A DNA stretch of 21,345 nt, taken from DATEOR01 sp046733475 (GTDB lineage Bacteria > Actinomycetota > Thermoleophilia > Gaiellales > Gaiellaceae). Positions 13,020 through 21,345 of the stretch are shown piece by piece (within the stretch, counting starts at the first letter, position 1; each line of letters starts with the position of its first letter). The position numbers and the translations under genes were made by a program. The DNA is taken from contig JBKPPF010000060.1 of the NCBI GenBank assembly GCA_046733475.1, positions 1 through 21,345 on the forward strand, in the 5' to 3' direction. The notes under the pieces are model-generated. The model was given only the letters and a program-made list of their open reading frames with translations, was not told the DNA's origin and did no database searches.

Positions 13020-13721
13020 TTACTGCGCGTCGGCTTTGGCGGGAGACGTCGGCGGCTGCGCGGCGAGCCGGTTCTGGTAGCCGGCCACGACAGTCGCCAC
13101 CGTCTCCGCCGGGTCGTCGCTCACGTACAGGAGGTCGACATCCTCCTCGGAGATCATCCCTTCGCGGAGGAGTCGGCCCCGCGCCCAGAGCATCAGCCCC
13201 TCCCAGTAGTCGGAGTCGAAGAGGACGACGGGGAAGTGCACGACCTTCCCGGTCTGGATGAGGGTCAGCGACTCGAAGAGCTCGTCCAGCGTCCCGAAGC
13301 CACCCGGAAAGATCACGAACCCCTCGGCGGCTTTCACGAACATCGTCTTGCGGGCGTAGAAGTGGTTGAACGTGAGATCGACGTCGAGATAGGGATTCGA
13401 GCCCTGCTCGTGAGGCAGCTCGATGTTGAAGCCGACGGAGAGACCGCCGCCTTCACGTGCACCGCGGTTCGCGGCCTCCATGATCCCGGGCCCGCCTCCC
13501 GTTACGACGGTGAACCCTGCTTCCGCGAAGCGTTTGCCGACGTCGACCGCCGCGACGAAGTACGGGTGGTCATCCCGTATGCGGGCCGAGCCGAAGATCG
13601 TGACGGCCGGCTTGGCGAGTGCCGAGACCGCCTCGAACCCCTCGAAGAACTCGTCCGCGATCTTGGTGACGTGCTCGCGCTCGGCGCCGTCGTCGCTCTG
13701 GAGGAGCCGCCGGTCGTCCAA
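13020..13721 (-). CDS. LOG-family (TIGR00730) Rossmann-fold protein
   Basis: 233 residues. It carries the family motifs GGGPGIMEAANRGA in the first half and PGGFGTLDELFE in the second, the latter being the catalytic/nucleotide-binding signature of lysine-decarboxylase-like LOG proteins. Characterised relatives release cytokinin bases from nucleoside 5'-monophosphates; whether this one does is unknown. The start is TTG at 13721, one base after the stop of the membrane protease gene upstream on the same strand, so the two are probably cotranscribed and coupled. Confidence 0.9.
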   Translation of the reverse strand: MDDRRLLQSDDGAEREHVTKIADEFFEGFEAVSALAKPAVTIFGSARIRDDHPYFVAAVDVGKRFAEAGFTVVTGGGPGIMEAANRGAREGGGLSVGFNIELPHEQGSNPYLDVDLTFNHFYARKTMFVKAAEGFVIFPGGFGTLDELFESLTLIQTGKVVHFPVVLFDSDYWEGLMLWARGRLLREGMISEEDVDLLYVSDDPAETVATVVAGYQNRLAAQPPTSPAKADAQ

Positions 13722-13722
13722 G

Positions 13723-14574
13723 CTAGAACGTGCGCTCGAGATGGGTCGCCGTCATCGCAACTGCGAGGAACACGGCGAGCCCGATGTACACGGCTCCGGC
13801 CGTGAGCCGCTGGGAGGTCGTCACCTTGTAGTACGCCGCAGCCGCCGGACTCTCGCGCTCGCGCCAGCGGCGCCAGAGCTCGACGGCGCCGACGACCAGG
13901 ATGAGGATGAGGATTGGGTTCGGGTGCCAGAAGGCGAGGGCGACGAGGCCGGCCAAGCCCACGGCCCAGAGCGCCGGGTGGACGGCGGCGACGGCACGTC
14001 CTCCATCGAGCGGCACGATCGGGAGGAGGTTGAAGAGGTTGAGGAAGAAGCCCGTGAAGGCGAGCGCGATCAGGAGCGGGGAGTCGAACGCCTCGCCGAG
14101 CCCCCAGACGACCAGCGAGCCGAGGGTGCCGAGGATCGGCCCTGCCAGCGCGACGCGCGCTTCCTTCCAGGCGTCTGCAGGCATCTGCTTCATCCCGACG
14201 ACGGCGCCGAGGAAGGGGATGAACAACGGTGCCGAGGCCGGCACGCCCTGGCGGCGCAGCTCGAAGACGTGGCCGAGCTCATGGACGAGGATCAGGAGGA
14301 CGAAGCCGACGGCGAACCTCCAGCCCCAGATCCACGCGTAGGCCGCGATCGAGACGAGCATCGTCCCCGAGGTCGCGAAGATCTTGAACTTGAAGAGCGC
14401 GAGCGCGAGGAACTTGAACTTCGCCAGGAGGGCGCCGATCGCCGCGAGCGGCGCGATCAGCTTCTTCCCGATCTCCTTCCAGCGGGGCTCGGGATGGATC
14501 GGCTTGTACTCACGCTGGGGCTCCGGCTCGTAGACCGGGTAGTCCGGCTCGTGTTGGGGGGTGAATGGGCCCAC
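13723..14574 (-). CDS. site-2 protease (M50) family membrane metalloprotease
   Basis: About 283 residues from GTG 14574. A proline- and acid-rich N terminus (HEPDYPVYEPEPQ) precedes several hydrophobic segments. The zinc motif HELGH is at about 98-102, and the third ligand lies in LLPIVPLDGGR. Site-2 proteases cut substrates within membranes, often anti-sigma factors; the target here is unknown. The frame remains open to an ATG at 14667, but that extra stretch has weak third-position GC, whereas a TACGAT box lies nine bases before GTG 14574, so I prefer the shorter form. The LOG gene follows one base after its stop. Confidence 0.88.
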   Translation of the reverse strand: MGPFTPQHEPDYPVYEPEPQREYKPIHPEPRWKEIGKKLIAPLAAIGALLAKFKFLALALFKFKIFATSGTMLVSIAAYAWIWGWRFAVGFVLLILVHELGHVFELRRQGVPASAPLFIPFLGAVVGMKQMPADAWKEARVALAGPILGTLGSLVVWGLGEAFDSPLLIALAFTGFFLNLFNLLPIVPLDGGRAVAAVHPALWAVGLAGLVALAFWHPNPILILILVVGAVELWRRWRERESPAAAAYYKVTTSQRLTAGAVYIGLAVFLAVAMTATHLERTF

Positions 14575-14665
14575 GTCAGATTCATCGTAGCCAGCGGCCG
14601 ATCCCTTGAACCGCCGAGCAACCGGCGGACGACTGGGGAGGTAAGACCACGGACCGCCGAAAGGC

Positions 14666-14884
14666 ATGACTCGCTTGGTTCTGCTGCTCGTCGCCGCAGT
14701 GCTCCTTGCGGGGTGCGGGGCCTCGGGCGGCGGGATTACCGGCCTCGAGACCCTCCACGCCTTCCCGGGGCAGGTCGGCCAGGCGCCGGCCGCCTGGCAG
14801 GCCTTCGCGATGGAAACTTCGTCGATCGGCGCGACGAGGAATGGAGCTTCGATGTGTACGCCGTCTGCGCCGACGGCTAGCTAG
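14666..14884 (+). CDS. small lipoprotein, probably frameshifted near its C terminus
   Basis: ATG 14666 opens a lipoprotein signal peptide: MTRLVLLLVAAVLLAGCG with the lipobox cysteine at residue 17. The visible frame ends at 14884 after 72 residues. However, one extra C at about 14807 would switch it to a frame reading FRDGNFVDRRDEEWSFDVY and ending AVCADG at 14880, which looks more protein-like than the serine/threonine-rich tail of the present frame. Function is unknown. Its ATG overlaps, on opposite strands, the longest possible start of the protease gene. It converges on the MoaD-MoaE gene. Confidence 0.5.
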   Translation: MTRLVLLLVAAVLLAGCGASGGGITGLETLHAFPGQVGQAPAAWQAFAMETSSIGATRNGASMCTPSAPTAS

Positions 14885-15519
14885 GACCCTCGGCCGATCC
14901 ACTCCTCGCCGTCGTCGTAGACCTCCTTCTTCCACAGGGGCACCCTCTCTTTGAGCGTGTCGATCGCGTCCTTGCAGGCGGCGAGCGCATCCTGGCGATG
15001 TGGCGCGGATACCGCGATCGCGACGCTCGCGTCTCCGATCTCGCAGGCCCCCACGCGGTGTGTGATCGCGATGGCGCAGAGGTCGTAGCGCTCCTTCAGC
15101 TGCCCGGCGAGATCTGCCATGACGTTCTCGGCCATGCCCTCGTAGGCCTCGTACTCGAGCCGCACGACCCGCCGGCCCCGCGACTGTGTCCGCACAGTGC
15201 CGACGAAGGTGGCGACGGCGCCGGCGCGCTCGTCCTCGACCTCGGCCACGACGGCGGCGAGGTCGATGGGGTCACCCGTGAGGCGAAACGCGCCGCCCGA
15301 AACAGGCGGTATGAGCGCGACCTCGTCCCCCTCGGCCAAGGCCTTGCTGCGCTCGACATAGACGCGATTCACGGCGAAGACGAGGCCTCCGGGCTCGTCG
15401 CCGAGCTGGAGTGCCGGCCAGACGTCCTCGACTCTGGCTCCGTCGCCGAGGTCGACGTCGCGCCGCCCTGTACCCGCGTGCTCGCGCAGGCCGGCGAAAA
15501 GCCTCACGGTGACTCGCAT
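14881..15519 (-). CDS. moaX: MoaD-MoaE fusion (molybdopterin synthase)
   Basis: 212 residues from ATG 15519 (MRVTVRLFAGL); the longer open frame adds an implausible tail antisense to the mutase start. Residues 1-76 are a MoaD ubiquitin-like domain ending in PPVSGG. Residues from about 85 form MoaE, with FVGTVR, YEAYEGMAENV, HRVGACEIG, SAPHRQDALAACK and the catalytic PLWKKE. The pair makes molybdopterin from cyclic pyranopterin monophosphate, with sulfur carried as a thiocarboxylate on the MoaD C-terminal glycine. In this fusion that glycine is internal, so cleavage after GG would be expected, as described for mycobacterial MoaX. No other moa gene is nearby. Confidence 0.92.
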   Translation of the reverse strand: MRVTVRLFAGLREHAGTGRRDVDLGDGARVEDVWPALQLGDEPGGLVFAVNRVYVERSKALAEGDEVALIPPVSGGAFRLTGDPIDLAAVVAEVEDERAGAVATFVGTVRTQSRGRRVVRLEYEAYEGMAENVMADLAGQLKERYDLCAIAITHRVGACEIGDASVAIAVSAPHRQDALAACKDAIDTLKERVPLWKKEVYDDGEEWIGRGS

Positions 15520-15525
15520 GGGCGT

Positions 15526-15532
15526 TAGCCTA
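15526..15532. promoter_or_regulatory. overlapping divergent -10 boxes for moaX and the mutase
   Basis: TAGCCT on the plus strand (15526-15531) ends exactly seven bases before the mutase ATG. TAGGCT on the minus strand (15527-15532) ends exactly seven bases before the moaX ATG. Only 19 bases separate the two start codons, so both genes are probably leaderless and share one symmetric promoter core. Confidence 0.5.
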
Positions 15533-15538
15533 GAGGCG

Positions 15539-17125
15539 ATGGCGAAGGCCGAAGACCGCCGCGAGACCGACTCGGGCATCGAGGTCAAGCCGCTCTACAC
15601 GGCCGAGGACGCCGGCGGTGTGGAGCTCGGGCGGCCGGGCGAGTTTCCGTTCACTCGCGGGCCGTATCCGGACATGTACCGCGGCCGTCCCTGGACGATC
15701 AGGCAGTACGCGGGTTTCGCCTCGGCCGAGGAGACGAACGCCCGCTTCCGCTACTTGCTCGAGCGCGGCCAGACGGGGCTTTCGGTCGCCTTTGACCTCC
15801 CGACCCAGCTCGGCCTCGATTCCGACGACGGGCGCGCGGCGGGGGAGGTGGGCCGCACGGGCGTCGCGATCGACTCGCTCGCGGACATGGAGATCCTCTT
15901 CGAGTCGATCCCGCTCGGCGAGGTGTCCACGTCGATGACGATCAACGCGCCGGCTGCGCTGCTCCTCCTCCTCTACGAGCTCGTGGCCGAGAGCCAGGGG
16001 GTCGCGGGCGCCCAGCTCCGCGGCACCGTGCAGAACGACATCCTCAAGGAGTACGTGGCGCGCGGGAACTACATCTTCCCGCCGCGCCCCTCGATGCGAA
16101 TCACGACCGACCTCTTCGCCTACTGCCACGACCGGCTGCCGAAGTGGAACACGATCTCGATCTCCGGGTACCACATCCGCGAGGCGGGCTCGACGGCGGT
16201 GCAGGAGCTCGGCTTCACGCTCGCGCACGGGATCGCCTACTGCCAGGCGGCGGTGGAGGCGGGGCTCTCACCCGACGAGTTCGGGGAGCGGCTTTCCTTC
16301 TTCTTCAATGCGCACAACCACTTCTTCCAGGAGGTGGCGAAGTTCCGGGCAGCGCGGACGCTCTGGGCGAGGATCATGAGCGAGCGCTTCGGCGCCACGA
16401 ACCCGAAAGCGCAGGCGCTCCGGTTCCACGCGCAGACGGGCGGCTCGACGCTGACCGCTCAGCAGCCGGAGAACAACATCGTCCGCGTCGCGATCCAGGC
16501 GCTCTCGGCCGTTTGCGGCGGCGCGCAATCCATTCATACGAACGGCTACGACGAGGCGCTCGCGCTCCCGACCGAGCGGGCGGCGCGCATCGCCCTGCGG
16601 ACGCAGCAGGTGCTGGCGAACGAGGTGGGCGGCACCGATACGGCCGACCCGCTCGGCGGTGCGTACTTCCTCGAGAGCCTGACCCGCGAGCTGGAGGAGC
16701 GCGCGTGGGCCCTGATCGAGCGCGTGGAGGAGCTCGGCGGCGCGGTGGCGGCGGTCGAGCAGGGGTTCACGCAGCACGAGATAGAGGATGCCGCCTACGA
16801 GCACGAGCGCGCGCTCGAGAGCGGCGAAGGCGTCCTCGTCGGCGTCAACCGCTTCGTCGAAGAAGAGGGAGACGAGGAGATCGAGCTGTACCGCCTCGAT
16901 CCAGACGCCGAGCGGCGCCAGCTCGAGCGCACCGGGCGGGTCCGTGCGGACCGCGTTGGGGCGGCCGCGGAGGCGGCGCTTGCGCGAGTGCGTGACAGCG
17001 CGCGAGGGGCAGACAACCTCCTTCCTCCGATGCGGGAGGCTCTCGCGGCGCACTGCACGGTGGGGGAGATCTGCAACGCCCTGCGGGACGAGTTTGGCAC
17101 GCACGACGCCCACCACGCGCCGTGA
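15539..17125 (+). CDS. acyl-CoA mutase large subunit, methylmalonyl-CoA mutase type
   Basis: 528 residues from ATG 15539. It is the TIM-barrel substrate-binding subunit: FTRGPYPDMY at about 38-47, PWTIRQYAGF at 51-60, SVAFDLPTQLG, FPPRPSMRIT and the C-terminal TVGEICNALRDEFG. The tyrosine in RQYAGF (57) favours methylmalonyl-CoA; isobutyryl-CoA and hydroxyisobutyryl-CoA mutases carry Phe or Ile there. The cobalamin-binding domain (DxHxxG) is absent, so a separate small subunit encoded elsewhere is needed. The enzyme interconverts methylmalonyl-CoA and succinyl-CoA. The GNAT gene overlaps its stop by four bases, and a carboxylase beta subunit follows, consistent with propionate metabolism. A TAGCCT box seven bases upstream suggests a leaderless start. 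Confidence 0.93.
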   Translation: MAKAEDRRETDSGIEVKPLYTAEDAGGVELGRPGEFPFTRGPYPDMYRGRPWTIRQYAGFASAEETNARFRYLLERGQTGLSVAFDLPTQLGLDSDDGRAAGEVGRTGVAIDSLADMEILFESIPLGEVSTSMTINAPAALLLLLYELVAESQGVAGAQLRGTVQNDILKEYVARGNYIFPPRPSMRITTDLFAYCHDRLPKWNTISISGYHIREAGSTAVQELGFTLAHGIAYCQAAVEAGLSPDEFGERLSFFFNAHNHFFQEVAKFRAARTLWARIMSERFGATNPKAQALRFHAQTGGSTLTAQQPENNIVRVAIQALSAVCGGAQSIHTNGYDEALALPTERAARIALRTQQVLANEVGGTDTADPLGGAYFLESLTRELEERAWALIERVEELGGAVAAVEQGFTQHEIEDAAYEHERALESGEGVLVGVNRFVEEEGDEEIELYRLDPDAERRQLERTGRVRADRVGAAAEAALARVRDSARGADNLLPPMREALAAHCTVGEICNALRDEFGTHDAHHAP

Positions 17126-17622
17126 CGCTCGAAGATGACGTCGTTCGGCTGAGGCCCTTCGAGGAGGGGGACGTGCCTGCGATCGCGGCCGCCTGTCAGG
17201 ACCCCGAGATCCCGCGCTGGACGGCGGTGCCCTCGCCGTACACGGAAGCCGACGCTCGGCAATGGCTCGAGTCGGATGAGGAGGAGAGCTTCGCCGTGGT
17301 GGACAAGGCGAGCGACGAGCTACTCGGATCGATCGGCGTCCGCTATCTCGACGGCGGGATCGGCGAAGTCGGCTACTGGGTGAAACGGGAGGCGCGAGGC
17401 CGCGGGGTGGCGACCCGCGCGCTCCGGCTCATAGCCCGCTGGGCCCTTGTCGACAAGGGGCTCGGGCGCTTCCAGCTTCGGGCCGACGTTGCGAACGAAG
17501 CCTCGCAGCGCGTGGCCGAAAAGGCGGGGTTCGTGCGCGAGGGAGTCCTTCGTTCCGCGCTCGCGTTCAAGGGCGAGAGGCGCGACATGGTCATGTACTC
17601 ACGCGTGCCCGACGATCTCTAG
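17122..17622 (+). CDS. GNAT-family (RimJ-like) N-acetyltransferase
   Basis: 166 residues starting at GTG 17122, which overlaps the mutase stop in GTGA, so the two are translationally coupled. The GNAT fold is clear: VRLRPFEEGDV at the N terminus, GEVGYWVKREARGRGVATRAL with the acetyl-CoA-binding RGRGVA loop at about 93-98, then ANEASQRVAEKAGFVREGVLR. The RimJ/RimL-like layout suggests transfer of acetyl to an N-terminal or small-molecule amine. Its placement between the mutase and the carboxylase raises the possibility of a link with acyl-CoA metabolism, but nothing in the sequence specifies the substrate. Confidence 0.9.
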   Translation: MTLEDDVVRLRPFEEGDVPAIAAACQDPEIPRWTAVPSPYTEADARQWLESDEEESFAVVDKASDELLGSIGVRYLDGGIGEVGYWVKREARGRGVATRALRLIARWALVDKGLGRFQLRADVANEASQRVAEKAGFVREGVLRSALAFKGERRDMVMYSRVPDDL

Positions 17623-17638
17623 GGGCCACCCCGAACCA

Positions 17639-17679
17639 CCACCCGCTTTCGAGCGTACTTCGGAAATTCGGGCGGGTGG
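17639..17679. repeat. inverted repeat between GNAT and carboxylase genes
   Basis: CCACCCGC (17639-17646) and GCGGGTGG (17672-17679) are perfect inverted copies 25 bases apart, placed between the GNAT stop and the preferred carboxylase start. It could be an operator or a weak hairpin; no U-tract follows. Confidence 0.3.
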
Positions 17680-17726
17680 CGCGCCAGATGTGGCGAGATG
17701 CGCTGCGTCTGAAGGAAGATAGGCAC

Positions 17727-19295
<1,569 letters not shown>

Positions 19296-19299
19296 CGCA

Positions 19300-20172
19300 C
19301 TAGGTCAGCCAGGCGAGGGCGTGGGCCCCGAACGGGAGCGTCGTCACCACGCTGGTGCTGCCTGTGCGGCCGATCACCGTTTCGTCGTCGGTCGCGATGG
19401 CGACGTAGCGCTCGTCAGGAGACCAGGCGATCGCGTCCGCGCCGCGCACGTGAGGAATGGCGATCAGGTCGCCGCCCCGGCTCACCATCACGTATTCGCG
19501 CTCGGGGTGGATAAGCGCAAAGCCGAAGTTCCCCAGCGGGCTCGAGCGCAGGTCTTCGATCCGTGCGCCGGGCTCGGCCAGAAAGCTTTCGAGCCCGCCC
19601 TGGGCGAAGACCGCAACCGCCGCTTCTCCCTTCTCCCCTTCGAGGACTGCGACGAAGCTCGCGAGCCCGAACCAGCTCACCTGCGCGAACCTCCATTCGT
19701 CATTCTCGACCCCGGCGGCCCGGAGGGCCTCGGCGAGCTGGAGCCGGGAGAAGAACATGAAGGGGCTGCCGTGTCGGCGCGCGATGACGATGTTGCCGTC
19801 GAGGACCACGCTGAGCGCGCCGTCTGTCCGCCAGGCCGGCGCGCATCCGTCCACGTTCGGAAACCGAATCCCTTGCGAGCTCGTCACGGACGTGAAGTCG
19901 CCCTTGCAGCGCGCGACCAGAGACCCGTCCTGGCTCCACACCAGCCCGTTGCAGTCCGGCGGGCGCGGCGGCCGCTCCGGAGCCATGCTCGGGAAGCGGA
20001 AGGCTTGCGTCTCGCACGCCGCGTCCGCCGTCACGATGACCCCATGGAGGATGCGCGGTGGAGGCGGCGGGGAGCCGGACGCCTCCGAGCGGCTGCGGAT
20101 TGCGTCTGCGACGGCGATGACGAGAAGCAGGACGACCGCTCCGGCCACGAACCAGGTGAGGGCGTTTCGCAT
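19300..20172 (-). CDS. membrane-anchored beta-propeller-like protein
   Basis: 290 residues from ATG 20172. One N-terminal hydrophobic segment (about 7-24, WFVAGAVVLLLVIAV) followed by a proline-rich linker anchors the rest outside the membrane. The outer part has repeated strand patterns of propeller blades such as CNGLVWSQDGSLVARC, DAIAWSPDERYVAIATDDE and AHALAWLT. I cannot assign an activity. Its ATG overlaps the stop of the upstream gene in TGATG, so the two are cotranslated. It converges on the carboxylase gene, with only four bases between the stops. Confidence 0.8.
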   Translation of the reverse strand: MRNALTWFVAGAVVLLLVIAVADAIRSRSEASGSPPPPPRILHGVIVTADAACETQAFRFPSMAPERPPRPPDCNGLVWSQDGSLVARCKGDFTSVTSSQGIRFPNVDGCAPAWRTDGALSVVLDGNIVIARRHGSPFMFFSRLQLAEALRAAGVENDEWRFAQVSWFGLASFVAVLEGEKGEAAVAVFAQGGLESFLAEPGARIEDLRSSPLGNFGFALIHPEREYVMVSRGGDLIAIPHVRGADAIAWSPDERYVAIATDDETVIGRTGSTSVVTTLPFGAHALAWLT

Positions 20173-21098
20173 CAGCGCCAAGCCAGGTCGCGGGCGGAGA
20201 TGCCGAGCCGGCGCACGCGGGCGTCGCCTGTGTCCGGCCGAAGGAGGAAGACCGCGCCCTCCCGGGTGGCGGCGACCACCCACCGCTCGCTCGGCGCCCA
20301 CGCGAGCGCGGTCACCGTGCCGACGGGCGCGATGGGTGCCGGCCCGCCTTCGGCGTCGAACGTGCCCGCGAGCTCGCCGTCGAGCCAGAGGGTGGCGACG
20401 CTCCTCTTCGGGCTGAGCTCGAGCGAGGCGCTGCGAAATCGCGGCAGGCGGGCGCGGACCAGGACGTTGCTGTGATCGACGATCACGAGCTCCCGGGACG
20501 GCAGGACGGCCGCGAAGCGGGAGTTCGAGAACCAGGCGAGGGCCTCGACTGGGTGTGGGTACACGGTGCGCACGCAACGCGCCGTCGCGTTGTCTCCGGG
20601 AAGCGTGAAGAGGCGGTCGCCGGGGCGGCAGTCGATGCTCCACTCGACGAGCTCGCCGCCGCGAACCTGGGTGAGTGTCCCATCCGGCTTGAAGGCGGGA
20701 GTGCGCCCGCGTGCGAGGATCGTGTGCCCGGGGGCGGTCTCGAGCCCGAACCCGTCGTCTCTCGGGACGGCGACCACGCCTCCGAGCGGACTCCAAACGG
20801 ATCCTCCCGGTGCTGCCCTCGTTCCGTCCGGGGAAAGGGAGAACCTGCAACCGCTGTGGTTCGGCGGCTGAGCCTCCGTGAAACCGACGAGCCGTAGGGA
20901 GTGGAGGCGGCAACCGTCCGCAGGATCGCTGTAGAAGACGGAGCCCATGAACCCGGACGGCACGCCGGGAGGAACGATCCGCCTTTCCGCCGGCGCAGTG
21001 GCCTTGGAACCTCCGTCGCGCAGGCCGCCGCGCAGCCCGTCCGCGGCCGCAGCCGCGGCGACGGCGAGGACTGCCGCGAGCACGAGCCACGTGCGCAT
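20172..21098 (-). CDS. secreted beta-propeller-like protein
   Basis: 308 residues from ATG 21098. A typical signal peptide (MRTWLVLAAVLAVAAAAAADG) is followed by blade-like repeats, for example RFSLSPDGTRAA, ALAWFSNSRFAAVLPSRELVIVD, ALAWAPSERWVVAATREGAVF and a final ARDLAWR. The closing AHALAWLT of the downstream protein and ARDLAWR here suggest that the two arose by duplication. Function is unknown; such pairs may bind ligands at the cell surface. TATCGT eight bases before the ATG suggests a leaderless transcript for the pair. Confidence 0.8.
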   Translation of the reverse strand: MRTWLVLAAVLAVAAAAAADGLRGGLRDGGSKATAPAERRIVPPGVPSGFMGSVFYSDPADGCRLHSLRLVGFTEAQPPNHSGCRFSLSPDGTRAAPGGSVWSPLGGVVAVPRDDGFGLETAPGHTILARGRTPAFKPDGTLTQVRGGELVEWSIDCRPGDRLFTLPGDNATARCVRTVYPHPVEALAWFSNSRFAAVLPSRELVIVDHSNVLVRARLPRFRSASLELSPKRSVATLWLDGELAGTFDAEGGPAPIAPVGTVTALAWAPSERWVVAATREGAVFLLRPDTGDARVRRLGISARDLAWR

Positions 21099-21106
21099 CT
21101 CAAAAG

Positions 21107-21112
21107 ACGATA
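21107..21112 (-). promoter_or_regulatory. candidate -10 box for the propeller gene pair
   Basis: TATCGT on the minus strand ends eight bases before ATG 21098, the same layout as at selA. No Shine-Dalgarno sequence is visible. Confidence 0.4.
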
Positions 21113-21134
21113 CGCCGCTCGCGCGGCCGAAGTT

Positions 21135-21345
21135 CTACGCGGTCTCGAGGACGACGAGGTCCGGTAGGCGCGGCTCGTCGAACTCTTGCTTGAAAGCGGA
21201 GACGACCTCCGGGTCGAACTGCGTCCCCGCGCAGCGCTCGAGCTCGGAGATGGCGCGATCGTGCGAGAGCTTGGAGCGGTAGACGCGGTCGGTCGTCATC
21301 GCGTCGTAGGCATCGGCGACGAAGAGGATGCGCGAGCCGAGCGGG
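21135..21345 (-). CDS. HD-GYP domain protein, C-terminal fragment
   Basis: The gene enters from the right edge and ends at 21135. The 69 visible residues include ILFVADAYDAMTTDRVYR, then AISELERCAGTQFDPEVV and a short tail. This matches the end of an HD-GYP domain, a cyclic-di-GMP phosphodiesterase or related metal-dependent phosphohydrolase; the catalytic HD and GYP motifs lie outside the window. Any sensor domain is likewise out of view. Confidence 0.82.
   Translation of the reverse strand, partial: PLGSRILFVADAYDAMTTDRVYRSKLSHDRAISELERCAGTQFDPEVVSAFKQEFDEPRLPDLVVLETA

Noticed and set aside
15520..15588. Upstream extension of moaX to an ATG at 15588
   Set aside because: It would overlap the start of the mutase on the other strand, and MRVTVRLFAGL at 15519 is the natural MoaD start.

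Overview
The window is high-GC DNA (roughly two thirds GC, strongly GC-rich third codon positions) and most likely comes from an actinobacterium. Within that phylum the mix of an acyl-CoA mutase with an acyl-CoA carboxylase, a selenocysteine cassette, a fused MoaD-MoaE and many start codons sitting 7-9 nt behind a TANNNT box would suit a Thermoleophilia-like lineage. That class-level placement is an inference, not something the sequence proves.

Left part (1-2664): a dense minus-strand tRNA array. I resolve 22 tRNA or tRNA-like units, the first cut by the window edge. In transcription order they are Gln, Val, Ile, Phe, Lys, Ser, Ser, Asn, Glu, Pro, Met, Asp, His, Tyr, then a BTAD-domain regulator gene, then Ala, Thr, Arg, Gly, Trp and three odd or partial units. 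Only Leu and Cys have no readable member. Several units break near-universal tRNA rules: C33 in Gly, Pro and Glu, loss of the elbow bases in Arg, and degenerate 5' halves in two units. The embedded regulator appears to be frameshifted close to its start.

Middle-left (2665-6907): about 1 kb with no convincing gene but one clear minus-strand terminator, then plus-strand accessory genes. These are an exported polysaccharide deacetylase, a secreted beta-propeller-like protein broken by two single-base frameshifts, a terminator hairpin, and an unrecognised lipoprotein.

Centre (6966-10053): a selenocysteine incorporation cassette on the minus strand, selA-selB-tRNA-Sec(UCA), whose genes overlap or nearly abut. 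selD and a selenoprotein gene are not in the window.

Right part (10098-21345): ordinary-looking core genes. On the plus strand are a VanW-family protein, BioY and an SRPBCC protein. On the minus strand are a LOG-family protein and an M50 membrane protease. A small lipoprotein (probably frameshifted) lies next to a MoaD-MoaE fusion, which is divergent from a methylmalonyl-CoA-type mutase large subunit. The mutase is coupled to a GNAT acetyltransferase and followed by an acyl-CoA carboxylase beta subunit, so carboxylase and mutase together fit propionyl-CoA/methylmalonyl-CoA metabolism. Two minus-strand exported or anchored beta-propeller-like proteins and the C-terminal end of an HD-GYP protein close the window.
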